A DNA stretch of 64,000 bases from Terriglobia bacterium (GTDB taxonomy: Bacteria > Acidobacteriota > Terriglobia > UBA7540): contig JASHON010000159.1 of assembly GCA_030041095.1 (NCBI GenBank), positions 1-64,000 of the forward strand, in the 5' to 3' direction. The translations under genes were made by a program, and so were the position numbers. Positions within the stretch are counted from its first letter, which is position 1; the number at the start of each line of letters is the position of its first letter. The notes beneath the pieces were generated by a model, which made no database searches, had not been told where the DNA came from, and worked only from the letters and a program-made list of their open reading frames with translations. This document shows, piece after piece, positions 15,921 through 25,687 of this stretch.

Positions 15921-16778
15921 TTAGTGTGGGCCGACGAAAAGCACTCTTACCTTCGGGGGCGCTTCCGAGGCTTTCGCCAGAAAGCTGACCATGTCATCCA
16001 AGTCCCGTGAACTGAGTCTTGTACCATAATTCGAAGGCATGAGGGAGCGCGGCTCATGCCGTAAGCTGGACAAATCCGACTTCATCAGGAGATGAAAGGC
16101 CCCGTCCGGCGTTTGCAACTGCAAAGAGAAATTGTCCTCATTCCGCGCAATGCCGGCATACCTCTGGCCCTGGCGCGTCACTGCAATAACGATATCCTGC
16201 TGCGGGCCAAGATTCTTGTTTGGACTGACGATAGCCTGGCGAACCTCCCGGAGCGAATGGGTTCGAGTGTAAGTCGAGAGATCGGGCCCGATAAATCCCC
16301 CTTTGCCAAGAACCCTGTGGCAGGTTGAGCAGGCGGCTTTGCCGAAAAATAACTGCCGGCCGCGATGAGGGTTTCCTGGAAGCGTTGCAAAAGCATGTTG
16401 CCCTTGGAGAACGCGGAGATAACGGACGACCGCGCCGATCCTGGGGACGCCCAACGACTCAAACGAGGGCATGCCGGAAGCGGGAATGCCATGTTCGACG
16501 ATCCCGAACAACTCCGCGTCCGAGAGCTGGCGGACTGTCGGATCGGACGCAATGTTGGGCGCGTGCTCGCCTCCCCGGCCGTCCAAGCCGTGGCAGAAGG
16601 AGCAGTTCGATGCGAAAATAGGCCTGCCCCGGCCGGCAATTTCGCTTGCGGGCCGCTCCTTCCGCTTTGCGCAGGCACTCGAGAACAGCAAGACCAAGAA
16701 AAGGATACAAAAGATCGAGGCTGTGGCTGCAACAGCTCGCCGCGATTTCTTAAAACCCGATCCAAGCCCGACAGGCAA
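15921..16778 (-). CDS. Two-domain cytochrome c lipoprotein
   Basis: A hydrophobic leader ends in LLFSSAC with Cys36 as a plausible lipidation site. The first heme site is CSFCH (59-63), with SGMPSF providing a likely axial Met; the second is CSTCH (150-154) followed by the pattern GFIGPDLSTYTRTHSLREVR typical of heme-binding domains fused to oxidoreductases, with a late SLMPSNYG as second axial Met. The protein should sit on the membrane facing the periplasm and carry electrons. It is the first gene of a unit with the SMP-30-like lactonase. The start codon is a TTG with a weak binding site, so the N-terminus is uncertain. Confidence 0.82.
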   Translation of the reverse strand: MPVGLGSGFKKSRRAVAATASIFCILFLVLLFSSACAKRKERPASEIAGRGRPIFASNCSFCHGLDGRGGEHAPNIASDPTVRQLSDAELFGIVEHGIPASGMPSFESLGVPRIGAVVRYLRVLQGQHAFATLPGNPHRGRQLFFGKAACSTCHRVLGKGGFIGPDLSTYTRTHSLREVRQAIVSPNKNLGPQQDIVIAVTRQGQRYAGIARNEDNFSLQLQTPDGAFHLLMKSDLSSLRHEPRSLMPSNYGTRLSSRDLDDMVSFLAKASEAPPKVRVLFVGPH

Positions 16779-16843
16779 CCCAACGTCCTCGTTACGCTGC
16801 CGAACGGCATACCGCGCGGCAGCCCGTGCAAGATACTACCACA

Positions 16844-17220
16844 CTAAAACATGAATCTCAGTGCCATTTGCAGAATGCGAGGAGCATTCGTCGATGTGAC
16901 CAAGCCGAAAGCTGTAGAATCAATGTTTCCGTCGGGAGAATCGAACTGCGCGTGATTCCAGATGTTGAAAGCTTCCACGCGAGACTGGAGCGCTTTGGAC
17001 TCGCGAATCTTGAAATTCTTTAAGAGGGCCATATCAAAGTTGTTTATGCCAGGCCCGTGGAAGAAGGCTCCATTGCAATTCCCCATTTGCCCTAGCGCCA
17101 CCTCGCTGAAGAGCGAAGTGTTGAAGCAGGTTTGGCCATTGCGAGGATTGGTATTGTTCAGGATCCTCCCGGGAGTAAAGTCAGGCAGGCCGACGCCGCA
17201 ATCACCAAACTTTAGTGGTA
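16844..17220 (-). pseudogene. C-terminal remnant of Oar-like TonB-dependent receptor
   Basis: About 125 codons encode the last strands of an outer-membrane barrel: GLPDFTPGRILNNTNPRNGQ, then GINNFDMALLKNFKIRES, LQSRVEAFNIWNHAQFDSPD and the C-terminal aromatic end ALRFMF. This pattern is typical of the large acidobacterial Oar/TonB-receptor proteins with carboxypeptidase-regulatory N-termini. The upstream 900 or so codons are absent and the sequence breaks off near 17220, next to the promoter of the divergent PLP enzyme gene. Confidence 0.8.
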
Positions 17221-17294
17221 TATATATAAAACTTCCAGGGTTGTCTTTTTGAGAGCATACGCGATGAGAACCAGTCTGTCGGGAGGCAAATGCA

Positions 17295-18566
17295 ATGGGA
17301 ACCGTGAATCAACGCACTCGGCGTAATTTCCTGGTTGGGGCTGGCGCGTCCATCGTAGCTCTTTTACCGGAGAAATTGTTCGCCGCTCGCGCGGTGCGGT
17401 CCGGGGGACGTTTGGCCAAGGCGCCGTCTGCGCCGAACACCGCCAATATTTACGACGAGTTGGGAGTGACCACGATTATCAACGGATGGGGAACGATTAC
17501 TTTGATCGGAGGGTCGCTCATGCCGCCGGAAGTGGTGGCGGCGATGGAGGCGGCTTCCAAACATTATGTCAGTATCCCGGATTTACTGGAGGCTACGGGG
17601 GATCGCATCGCCAAAATGCTTGAAGGCCTGCCGCCCGATCATATGGCAACCGTTACCTCCGGGGCGGCTGGGGCCATCATGTGCGGCGTGTCAGGGGTGC
17701 TGACGGGCGAGAATCAGGAACTCATCCAACGGCTGCCCGACCTCACGGGAATGAAGAGCGACGTTATTTTTCAGAAGGCTCACCATGAGGCTTACGGTTA
17801 CAATCAGCAAATCTTAGCCAGCGGAGTAAAAATAATCGAGGTGGAGTATCCGGAGGATGTACGGCGCGCCGTGAATGGGCGAACTGCTTTGCTTTATTTT
17901 GCAAATTATTTGAATGCGGCCGGCCGCATCAAGGTAGATGCCTGGGCCAAGCTTGCCAAGGAACTGGGTGTGCCGTGCTTCAACGATTGTGCGGCGGACA
18001 CCCCGCCGATCGCTCACCTGACGGCTTATAACAAGATGGGTTATGACCTGGTTGCCTGGAGTGGAGGTAAGGCGATTCGAGGCCCGCAGTGCGCTGGAAT
18101 GCTCATTGGCCGGAAAGATCTGGTACGTGCGGCCCGGCTGAACGCCGCTCCTTTTGACCCGACGCTGGGGAGGGGAATGAAAGTGGGCAAGGAGGAAATT
18201 GTCGGCATGTGGAAGGCGGTGGAAGTCTATCTTCGGCAGGATTCGAAGACCGAAACAGACGATTGGTGGGACCGCCTGGAATATATCTCTAAACAGCTCA
18301 GAAAAGTTCAGGGAGTGACGACGGCGTTTTACGTTCCCCCGATCGCCAACCATGTGCCCACCATGCGAATCGAGTGGGATCCGCGCCAGTTCTCTCTGAC
18401 GACGGACCAGGCCTTGGATTTCTTAAAGAACGGCAAACCTTCCGTGCTCTTGCAGGAAGAGAACGATGGCGTATCCTTAGCCATGAATTCCTTTATGTTG
18501 CGCCCCGGCGACGACCGAATTGTCGCGTCTCGGCTCAAACAAATGTTCCAGGCCCATCGCGCTTGA
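17295..18566 (+). CDS. Tat-exported SelA/DgaE-like PLP enzyme
   Basis: The 423-residue protein has a twin-arginine leader (RTRRNFLVGAGASIVALL) and then a PLP fold-type I domain of the SelA/DgaE group. The predicted Schiff-base lysine is K259 in SGGKAIRGPQ, a motif shared with D-glucosaminate-6-phosphate ammonia-lyase; INGWGTITLIGGSLMPP and SGAAGAIMCG are other family signatures. Export of a PLP enzyme is unusual because the cofactor must be loaded in the cytoplasm, which Tat allows. A paralogue lies at 21460-22731. The substrate is not known; an amino sugar or hydroxy-amino acid elimination is plausible. Selenocysteine synthesis is unlikely because true SelA is cytoplasmic. Confidence 0.8.
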   Translation: MGTVNQRTRRNFLVGAGASIVALLPEKLFAARAVRSGGRLAKAPSAPNTANIYDELGVTTIINGWGTITLIGGSLMPPEVVAAMEAASKHYVSIPDLLEATGDRIAKMLEGLPPDHMATVTSGAAGAIMCGVSGVLTGENQELIQRLPDLTGMKSDVIFQKAHHEAYGYNQQILASGVKIIEVEYPEDVRRAVNGRTALLYFANYLNAAGRIKVDAWAKLAKELGVPCFNDCAADTPPIAHLTAYNKMGYDLVAWSGGKAIRGPQCAGMLIGRKDLVRAARLNAAPFDPTLGRGMKVGKEEIVGMWKAVEVYLRQDSKTETDDWWDRLEYISKQLRKVQGVTTAFYVPPIANHVPTMRIEWDPRQFSLTTDQALDFLKNGKPSVLLQEENDGVSLAMNSFMLRPGDDRIVASRLKQMFQAHRA

Positions 18567-18629
18567 AACAAAAAACAGTCATTGAAACGACTGCCTGCGA
18601 GATGGCGACTTCAGCGTTTGCGGCCTCGC

Positions 18630-19094
18630 TCACCTGGCGCTTTTCACCGCAATGGCGGAGATCTCAATGCGGGCGCGGTTCACTAAACGGGCAACCTGCA
18701 CCGTGGTTCGAGTCGGCCTGGGGTTTGGGAAGAACGTTTGGTAGACCCCATTCATGGCGGCGAAGTCGTGAACGTGCGCAAGGTACACGTTCACGGCGAC
18801 CACGTCACTCATCTGGAAGCCCGCCCTCTTCACGACCCTTTCTATGGTTTCCAGCGCAGCGCGCGTTTGGGGACGGATGCCGCCTGCGACGGGTTCTCCG
18901 CGCTGGTTGAGGCCTTGCTGTCCGGCAACATAAAGCGTGTTGCCCACGACAATCCCATCGCTAAAAGGCAATGCGGCCGCGTGGCCGGGAAGACGAATGG
19001 CACGGCGAGATTGAGCATGGGCTAGCGATGGTGTTTCCAGCGCGAGTGCGGCGCCGAGCAGGGTGACTGCAATGGCTTTTTTACTGATCATCAT
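18630..19094 (-). CDS. Exported RidA-family enamine/imine deaminase
   Basis: The 154-residue protein has a signal peptide (residues 1-27, LAHAQ) before a full RidA/YjgF domain. GIVVGNTLYVAGQQGLNQRG, the R-P-Q-T-R-x-A-L-E-T motif and RTTVQVARLVNRARIEISAI are diagnostic, with the conserved catalytic Arg in TRTTVQV. RidA proteins hydrolyse reactive enamine/imine intermediates released by PLP enzymes. Here the gene converges on the gene of a Tat-exported PLP lyase, so a periplasmic clean-up role is a natural reading. AAGGAGG lies upstream of two adjacent ATG codons. Confidence 0.88.
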   Translation of the reverse strand: MMISKKAIAVTLLGAALALETPSLAHAQSRRAIRLPGHAAALPFSDGIVVGNTLYVAGQQGLNQRGEPVAGGIRPQTRAALETIERVVKRAGFQMSDVVAVNVYLAHVHDFAAMNGVYQTFFPNPRPTRTTVQVARLVNRARIEISAIAVKSAR

Positions 19095-19670
19095 TACTCC
19101 TCCTTGATTTTAGGAATACCGGCAAATCGTGCCCGATATGTATACAGCCACGAAAGGTGGATGGACAAGTCATTGTACGCTACAAGCATCATTCGAGGTT
19201 TTTGGGAGGTGCAGAATTTCGAGACGGTTTGAAAGAGTCGTCAAAACGAAAATCCTGCCGCTCGATTTAATTGTCCTGGCCTTCCTCTATTCTTTGGCGT
19301 CCACCGCTATCTGTTTGTGAGTCCGCGGTACGAAGGGCGCTATTTCCCTCCCTCTGAGGGCGCTCGACGGGGACGTTGGTTTAATTACGAGGCGATAAAA
19401 TCTGGCCTTTGCCAGAAGGGAACAATCTTCAAGATGAAGTTTGGATTGATTCGCGGTATGGATGGATTGCGGTGGTAGATGGCTCAACGAAATCGGTGAG
19501 GAGCGGACGTGGCGATGATTCCCTTCGAGCGGGTGAGTCCGATCGATCTTCTGAAAATCCATCACGAGTTCCAAATGAACCCCTCGGTCGCGCGGGTGTC
19601 GCTCCATCTAAGGTCCGAAGGGCAGTTGACCTGGGATCACTTGGCGAGGCTTGGGTAACCGGGGAAGGGC
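19095..19670. other. Long intergenic stretch, no gene recognised
   Basis: About 575 bases separate the ridA-like gene from the PQQ dehydrogenase gene. Short open frames on both strands have no motifs and no convincing ribosome binding sites. It likely holds promoters for the two divergent genes. No RNA structure or repeat stood out. Confidence 0.45.
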
Positions 19671-21347
19671 ATGGTTCATAGGTTTATGGCACACAAACGG
19701 CAACTCGTAGCGATCGTTGCCGCTGTCGTCTGCTTCGGCGTTTGGGCGAAGGCATGGCAGAATCCCGACCTCCCGGTGGCCAGCCTGGTCGACGTCAAGC
19801 CTTCTGACTTGTTAAAGCAGCCGCCTGGCGCGAATTGGCCGTCGTATAACGGCGATTACACAGGCCGGCGTTACAGCGGTCTCGCGCAGATCAACGTGCA
19901 TAACGTTCGCGATCTGAGCGCGCAGTGGGTTTTTCATCCGAGAAACTCGCCTGGAATGGAAACGACACCGGTGGTCATTAATGGCGTCATGTTCATCACT
20001 TCGGGCAATGACGCCTATGCTTTGGATGCCCGAACCGGCCGTGAAATCTGGCATTACTCGCGTCCTCTTTCCGAAGGACTCATCGATGACGCCTCTGCCC
20101 ATCACAATCGCGGGGTCGCCGTCTGGCACTCTCGAGTTTATATGGAAACTGATAACGCTCACCTGCTGTGCCTTGACGCGCAGTCGGGCTATCTTATTTG
20201 GGACGTAGCGTATGCAGATATTCACAAGAACTACGGGGCCACCAGCGTTCCTTTGATCGTCAAGGGCGAAGTGCTGGTGGGCACGTCGGGCGGGGACGAT
20301 GGAGTTCGCGGTTTCCTTGCCGCGTTTGACGCTCGCACGGGAGCACTGCGGTGGCGATTTTGGACTATCCCGGGGCCCGGCGAATTCGGTTCTTCAAGCT
20401 GGCCTGGAAAGAGCTATTGGCATGGCGGCGGCACCACGTGGATGCCGGGAACTTACGATCCCAAGCTCAATACGCTTTACTGGGGAACGAGCAATCCTTC
20501 GCCGGACTTTAATGGCAGTGTACGTCCGGGTGATGATCTCTATACCGATTGCGTTCTGGCTCTTAATCCCGATACAGGCAAGCTGAAATGGTATTTTCAA
20601 TTTACGCCCCACGATCTTTATGATTACGATGCGACGGAAACCCCGGTGCTGATTAATGCAATTTACAACGGGAAGCCGCGCAAACTGCTGGTTGAGGCCA
20701 ATCGGAACGGGTTTCTCTACGTGCTGGATCGGACCGATGGAAAATTTCTCGGCGCCACGCGGTTCGCGAAGAAATTAAACTGGGCGGAGGGAATTGATCG
20801 TAGCGGCCGACCGATACTTACCAAGGTGAAGCCTTCCCCTGCGGGTACTAAGATTTGCCCGGGGTTTTCCGGAGCTACCAACTGGTACTCGCCCTCATTC
20901 AACCCCGCTACCCGGGCTTTCTATTTTATCGCGCTTGAGGACTGCGACCTCTACTATGTGAAACCCAAAGCGTACGCCCCGGGGCGAACTGATTACGACA
21001 CAGGTACGCAGCGTGTCCCGGGTAAGCACGGTCAAAAGATTTTGCTGGCTTATCGCCTGAATGCAACTCGAATCGAATGGCGATATCCTCAGGTGGGTTC
21101 GGGAACATCGTGGGCAGGAACGATGACTACGGCGGGCGGGCTTGTGTTCTTCGGAGATGATTCTGGAAGTCTTGAAGCAGTAGACGCAGGAACCGGCGCC
21201 CCACTTTGGCATTTCAATACTGGGCAGCAAATCCACTCGTCGCCGATGAGCTTTGCAATCAACGGCAGGCAATACGTGGCCATCGCTGCGGGAAGCGATC
21301 TTTTTGCCTTTGCGTTGCCGGGTCAGGACGCAGGCGCTCCAAAGTGA
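19671..21347 (+). CDS. PQQ-dependent dehydrogenase (quinoprotein)
   Basis: The 558-residue protein carries a signal peptide and an eight-bladed quinoprotein propeller. Visible family marks are NWPSYNGDYTGRRYSGLAQI, W-motif repeats such as ALDARTGREIWHYSRP and the catalytic-Asp segment FTPHDLYDYDATETPVL. Two things depart from methanol and ethanol dehydrogenases: the adjacent-cysteine pair that stacks on PQQ is missing (the region reads DDASAHHNRGVAVW), and the usual Glu of the G-A-E-Y-G calcium-site motif is replaced in GTSGGDDGVRG. No cytochrome c domain is attached. It is preceded by GGGAAGGG. The stop codon lies at the edge of a dispersed repeat. Substrate unknown; it probably feeds cytochrome c. 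Confidence 0.85.
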   Translation: MVHRFMAHKRQLVAIVAAVVCFGVWAKAWQNPDLPVASLVDVKPSDLLKQPPGANWPSYNGDYTGRRYSGLAQINVHNVRDLSAQWVFHPRNSPGMETTPVVINGVMFITSGNDAYALDARTGREIWHYSRPLSEGLIDDASAHHNRGVAVWHSRVYMETDNAHLLCLDAQSGYLIWDVAYADIHKNYGATSVPLIVKGEVLVGTSGGDDGVRGFLAAFDARTGALRWRFWTIPGPGEFGSSSWPGKSYWHGGGTTWMPGTYDPKLNTLYWGTSNPSPDFNGSVRPGDDLYTDCVLALNPDTGKLKWYFQFTPHDLYDYDATETPVLINAIYNGKPRKLLVEANRNGFLYVLDRTDGKFLGATRFAKKLNWAEGIDRSGRPILTKVKPSPAGTKICPGFSGATNWYSPSFNPATRAFYFIALEDCDLYYVKPKAYAPGRTDYDTGTQRVPGKHGQKILLAYRLNATRIEWRYPQVGSGTSWAGTMTTAGGLVFFGDDSGSLEAVDAGTGAPLWHFNTGQQIHSSPMSFAINGRQYVAIAAGSDLFAFALPGQDAGAPK

Positions 21348-21418
21348 CGGACTGTCGGGTAGCTCGGCCGTCTCGGCGGCAATTGCCGAGGCCGGCAAGA
21401 TGCCGGCGTGCCGCGAAA
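21343..21418. repeat. Palindromic repeat, copy 1
   Basis: The stretch begins AGTGACGGAC and contains the palindromes CGGCAATTGCCG and GCCGGCAAGATGCCGGC. A related copy with the same order of parts lies at 22790-22877, on the other side of the second PLP enzyme gene. The TGA stop of the PQQ dehydrogenase gene is formed at its left edge. Confidence 0.65.
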
Positions 21419-21459
21419 AGGCACTGTGTTTTGCAACCTTCAGAAAGACGGAGAAAGCC

Positions 21460-22731
21460 ATGGACTTCAATATCAAAACCGGCCGCAGGTCATTCCTGGG
21501 TGGAGCGGGTTTTGCCCTTGGATCGCTAATCAGCGGGGGAATATCCTTCGCGAGGCCTTATCGTGACAAGGACAGCTTGGGTTCCGGGTTGCCGGCAAAA
21601 GTCACGGGACTGGGCGACACCGGAGATGTGTATAAGGAATTGGGAGTTGTAACCGTCATCAACGGCCAAGGCACGATGACCATGCTGGGCGGTTCGCTGA
21701 TTCCTCCCGAGGTCGAGCTCGTGATGGCGGACGCGGCGCGCCACTATGTTCATATCCCGGCCTTGGAGGTGGCGGCGGGCAAGCGAATCGCGCAGATGCT
21801 CAAGTTGCCCCCGGGCTGCACGGGACTGGTAACTTCAGGAGCGGCCGGCGCCATGACCTGCGGATATGCCGGCATTCTTACCGGAGACGACCCCGAGCTT
21901 ATCCAGCGGGTGCCGGACTTAACCGGGATGAAATCTGAAGTCATTATTCAGAAGGCTCATCGCTATCCTTTTGACCACCAGATTCGCGCGACAGGTGTGA
22001 AACTGGTGGAGATAGAATGGCGCGAAGACTTAGCTAAGGCAGTCAATCCGAGAACGGCAGCGATGCACTTCACCAACTACCTTAATGCCGAAGGAAGAAT
22101 CAAGGTTGATGAATGGGTGAAGCTCGCCATGCAATATCGCCTTCCTTGCTTTAACGATGCCGCTGCCGACACGCCGCCGATTTCTCACTTGTGGGATTAC
22201 GTGAATATGGGCTATGACCTGGTAACGTTCAGCGGAGGCAAGGCCATTCGCGGACCCCAATGCGCCGGGCTGCTTTTGGGCCGCGAGAATCTGATTCATT
22301 ACGCGCTGCTCAACAACAGTCCTTACGAAGACACGGTTGGGCGCGGCCAGAAAGTCGGCAAGGAAGAGATTGTTGGGATGGTTAAGGCGCTCGAGATCTA
22401 CCTGAATCAGGACCCCAAAGCCTTAACCGAGGAGTGGTGGGCACGCCTCGACACCATCTCTCGCCGGGTGACCAAAGTGCCCGGAGTGAGCACCGCATAT
22501 TATTTGCCCCATGTTGCGAATCATGTTCCCACGATGCAAATCAGTTGGGACCCCCGCAAAATCAGTCTAACCCCGAATCAGGCTCAGCGAGCGCTTGAGA
22601 CTGGGAACCCGTCGATTGTCTTGGGAAACACGCGAATGGGCCTGGAAATGAATTCCTTCATGCTGCAGGCGGGAGAAGAGAAGATTATCGCGCGGGCGCT
22701 GGTGAACCTCTTTCGCGCCCATCCCGCTTGA
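21460..22731 (+). CDS. Tat-exported SelA/DgaE-like PLP enzyme, paralogue 2
   Basis: The 423-residue protein is a close paralogue of the product of 17295-18566. The Tat leader reads GRRSFLGGAGFALGSLISGG, and the predicted PLP lysine is K261 in the identical SGGKAIRGPQCAG motif. Blocks such as INGQGTMTMLGGSLIPPEVE, LIQRVPDLTGMKSEVIIQKA and YVNMGYDLVTFSGGKAIRGP run in parallel through both proteins. I start at the ATG at 21460; a longer frame overlaps the PQQ dehydrogenase and would bury the Tat signal. It is flanked by two copies of a palindromic repeat, which could mark a past duplication or just target preference. Confidence 0.8.
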   Translation: MDFNIKTGRRSFLGGAGFALGSLISGGISFARPYRDKDSLGSGLPAKVTGLGDTGDVYKELGVVTVINGQGTMTMLGGSLIPPEVELVMADAARHYVHIPALEVAAGKRIAQMLKLPPGCTGLVTSGAAGAMTCGYAGILTGDDPELIQRVPDLTGMKSEVIIQKAHRYPFDHQIRATGVKLVEIEWREDLAKAVNPRTAAMHFTNYLNAEGRIKVDEWVKLAMQYRLPCFNDAAADTPPISHLWDYVNMGYDLVTFSGGKAIRGPQCAGLLLGRENLIHYALLNNSPYEDTVGRGQKVGKEEIVGMVKALEIYLNQDPKALTEEWWARLDTISRRVTKVPGVSTAYYLPHVANHVPTMQISWDPRKISLTPNQAQRALETGNPSIVLGNTRMGLEMNSFMLQAGEEKIIARALVNLFRAHPA

Positions 22732-22789
22732 GGCCATTCTCGGCTGGATGAAATTTCCACCGACAGCCACTTACTGAATCTCGCATTTC

Positions 22790-22877
22790 AGAGTGACGGA
22801 CCTTCGACGGAGCGCCGCCGTCCCGGCGGCATTTTTCAAGGCTGGCAAGATGCCAGCGCTACGCGATTCGTCACTCT
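22790..22877. repeat. Palindromic repeat, copy 2, with terminal inverted ends
   Basis: The 88-bp element starts AGAGTGACGGA and ends TTCGTCACTCT, which is its complement with one mismatch. Inside are CCGTCCCGGCGGC and GCTGGCAAGATGCCAGC palindromes, in the same order as in copy 1 at 21343-21418. The layout suggests a small non-autonomous repeat that prefers sites just after genes. Confidence 0.7.
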
Positions 22878-22937
22878 ATTCTGCGAGCTTGAGTAAAAGG
22901 CACAAGGTTCCGCTCAACCCTACTCGTAAGTGCTTTC

Positions 22938-25451
22938 CTACTCCGTCCGTAAGGCTGTGACAGGATCAACCGAAGCCGCGCGGCGAGCAGGAACGAATCC
23001 AGCGACGAGCGCGCACGCCGTGAGAACCACAGCGGCCACTGCCAAAATCACCGGGTCGTAACTCTTGACGTCGTAAAGCTGGCTGGCAGCCAGACGACCG
23101 GCGGCAAGAGCGAGCGGGATCCCGATAGCGAGACCGATGCCAAGCTGCAGCAGCGCGCTTCGTAACACCAGCCAGATGACGTTGTCGCGGTTTGCGCCAA
23201 GCGCCATCCGGATGCCAATCTCGTTCGTGCGCCGGGCAACCGAATAGGATGTAACTCCGTATAGGCCAACGCAGGCCAGCACGAGCGCGAGCAGGCCAAA
23301 AAGCTCGGTAAGGCGCGCGATCAGCGTGTCTTGGTTGAAATTGAGATTGAGCTGCTCGGTGAGACTCATCATGTCGAGGATGGTGAGGTTTGGATTGATA
23401 TTGGCGAGCGTGCGGCGGACAGCGTTTTCGAGGTTCTGTGGCCGGCCGGCGACGTGAAGCTCGATATCGCCGATGTAGGAGGCCACAACGAAGAAGGAGA
23501 GCTTGGGATCTTTCGGCATTTGCAGCATTGGCATGAAAAAAGTAGGGTAGGCCGGCCGGCGCGCATTCTCGTACTTGGCGTCCTGCACGATGCCGACAAT
23601 TTCCATCTCTCCCGCATATTTCGGATCGCCCATTCCAAAGTGCTGTCCGATAGGATCTTGCTTGGGAAAGAATTTCTTGGCAAAGGCCTGGTTCACGACG
23701 GCGACATGGGGTGAACTGGGCGTATCCTGATCGCCGATCGTCCGGCCACGCAGCAGGCGCGTGCCGATGGTCTGGAAATAGTATGGGCCGACGCAATCGA
23801 GGGAGGCGTCGTCCCGCTCATTCGGTGAGCGCCCTTCGATGTGAAAGTCGAATCCCCAGTTCTCCCCCCGCATCGGGCTATAGTTTGAATAGCTCGCGCT
23901 GATGACGCCAGGGATTTGAGGAAGCCGCTGTTCGAGTTGCTGGTAAAGCCCGTAGAGCTGCGAAGGCTTGTATCCTGCGAGGGCAGGATTCACCCTGACG
24001 ATCAGACGATGTTGCGGCTGAAAGCCGAAGTTCTGATTCTCGACGTTCCCAAGGCTTTCCGTAAGCAGTCCGGCTCCGATCAGCAGGACGACCGACAGGG
24101 CGATCTGGATTACGACGAGGGACTTTCGAGGCAGCGAAGAGCGGTCGCGAGTGGAGCGCCCTGCGCCCCGCAAGGCTTCAGCAGGGTTCGCGTGCGATCT
24201 GATCCAAGCGGGTGCGGTGCCGAAGATGACACCTGTGACCACCGAGAGCAGCAATCCGAAGCCGAGTACCGCCAGGGAGGGCGCCGGATGGATGGGAACG
24301 TAGTGGGACCCGCGAAAGGCGACCAGGAGGATGGCGCGCGCACCCAGAAACGCAACGAGAAGACCGGCAGCGCCGCCGAGGACTGCCAAAACGACGCTTT
24401 CCGTGAGGATCTGGCTCATCAATCTTTTTCGCGAGGCGCCGAGTGCTACGCGGATGGCAGTTTCAAAGCGTGTCGCGGCGCCGCGCGCGAGCAGCAGGTT
24501 GGCAATGTTCGCGCAGGCGATCAGCAGCACCAGGCCCGAAACAATCATCAACAGGCGCAGGCCCGCTTTGGTCTGATCCTGCATCTCGGTGACACCGGCG
24601 CCGCCGGGCCCAACCACGATGTGTTGCTTCGTGATTTGGGACTTATCATAAGCGGTAAGATCCGGCCGGGCGCGCAGCCATCTCTGCAGCTCAACGGTGA
24701 CCTCTGACTGAATACCGGCTGCTTGCGCGCCGGGTTTCAATCGGCCGATAACATGAAGCCAGTGCAAGCCGGGACGGTTGAGAATGGAATTCGGCCCGTT
24801 GAGTGCCGGCTCCGTGGCGAGAGGAAGCCAGAAATCGGGAGGATCGGTGCGCAATGTATCACCAAAGAAGCCTGGCGGCGCGATCCCAACGACGGTATAG
24901 GGCATGGTGTTGATTGTGAAAGTCGCACCGATCACCGACGGATCGTGGCCGAAATGCGTTTCCCAGGTGCGGTAACTCATCACGGCCACCGGCGCCGAGG
25001 CTGGACGATCATCAGAGGGCGTAATCACCCGGCCCGCAAACGCGCCGATTCCGAACGTTGAGAAGTAATGGCCCGAAATAAACTCACTGGTATAAGCTTC
25101 TGCTGGCCCGCTGGCGCCGCTGCGGCGAACGCTGGTGCTCTCCGGTGCTGCTTGAAAGGCAGCCATCGGGCTGAGCTGAGGCGTGTGCGCCCGGAGCTGC
25201 TTGTACAGATCATACGAGTATAAGTCCCAATCGCCCTGCCAGCCTTCGACGCAGCAGTTATCAGCATTCCCCACACGATAGAGCTGGCCTGGATCAGCCA
25301 CCGGCAGGCTCTTGAGCATCACCGCATCGACCAAGGTAAAAATTGCAGTGTTCGCTCCGATTCCAAGCGCGAGCGTGATGATGCAAACCGCGGCGAAGCC
25401 TGGCGAAAGGCGCAGGCGCCGAAAGGCATACCGAAGATCTTGCAGTAACAT
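22938..25451 (-). CDS. ADOP-type ABC transporter permease (FtsX/MacB-like)
   Basis: The 837-residue protein is an acidobacterial duplicated orphan permease: an N-terminal membrane helix ([20 protein letters not shown]), a MacB periplasmic core domain, three FtsX helices around residues 290-430, a second periplasmic core, and a last three-helix FtsX block ending [20 protein letters not shown]. No ATPase gene is adjacent, as is usual for this family ('orphan'). MacB-like permeases work as mechanotransmitters on periplasmic substrates such as peptides, lipoproteins or antibiotics; the substrate here is unknown. The frame is intact. Confidence 0.9.
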   Translation of the reverse strand: MLLQDLRYAFRRLRLSPGFAAVCIITLALGIGANTAIFTLVDAVMLKSLPVADPGQLYRVGNADNCCVEGWQGDWDLYSYDLYKQLRAHTPQLSPMAAFQAAPESTSVRRSGASGPAEAYTSEFISGHYFSTFGIGAFAGRVITPSDDRPASAPVAVMSYRTWETHFGHDPSVIGATFTINTMPYTVVGIAPPGFFGDTLRTDPPDFWLPLATEPALNGPNSILNRPGLHWLHVIGRLKPGAQAAGIQSEVTVELQRWLRARPDLTAYDKSQITKQHIVVGPGGAGVTEMQDQTKAGLRLLMIVSGLVLLIACANIANLLLARGAATRFETAIRVALGASRKRLMSQILTESVVLAVLGGAAGLLVAFLGARAILLVAFRGSHYVPIHPAPSLAVLGFGLLLSVVTGVIFGTAPAWIRSHANPAEALRGAGRSTRDRSSLPRKSLVVIQIALSVVLLIGAGLLTESLGNVENQNFGFQPQHRLIVRVNPALAGYKPSQLYGLYQQLEQRLPQIPGVISASYSNYSPMRGENWGFDFHIEGRSPNERDDASLDCVGPYYFQTIGTRLLRGRTIGDQDTPSSPHVAVVNQAFAKKFFPKQDPIGQHFGMGDPKYAGEMEIVGIVQDAKYENARRPAYPTFFMPMLQMPKDPKLSFFVVASYIGDIELHVAGRPQNLENAVRRTLANINPNLTILDMMSLTEQLNLNFNQDTLIARLTELFGLLALVLACVGLYGVTSYSVARRTNEIGIRMALGANRDNVIWLVLRSALLQLGIGLAIGIPLALAAGRLAASQLYDVKSYDPVILAVAAVVLTACALVAGFVPARRAASVDPVTALRTE

Positions 25452-25687
25452 AGGTTTCCACCCTGCCCTGTAAATACTTACGAGACCGAACCTGCGTCTG
25501 TTCCAATAAGACGCTTTTGGTCGGGGATGGTTATCGAACCCAGGTGTTGCCGGTCCCCGCTGGAGTGCTCGCGCAGATCCAATCCGGCGTAACTGACCCT
25601 GCTGCTTGCTGCGCCGGAATTGACTCGCAGCCGCATCAACACCCGCGGTCGATTAATATGCATCCTCGAACATGCCGATAAGCTGAG

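Noticed and set aside
17295-22731. Calling the two PLP enzymes selA
   Set aside because: The Tat leaders, duplication and DgaE-like lysine motif do not fit selenocysteine synthase.
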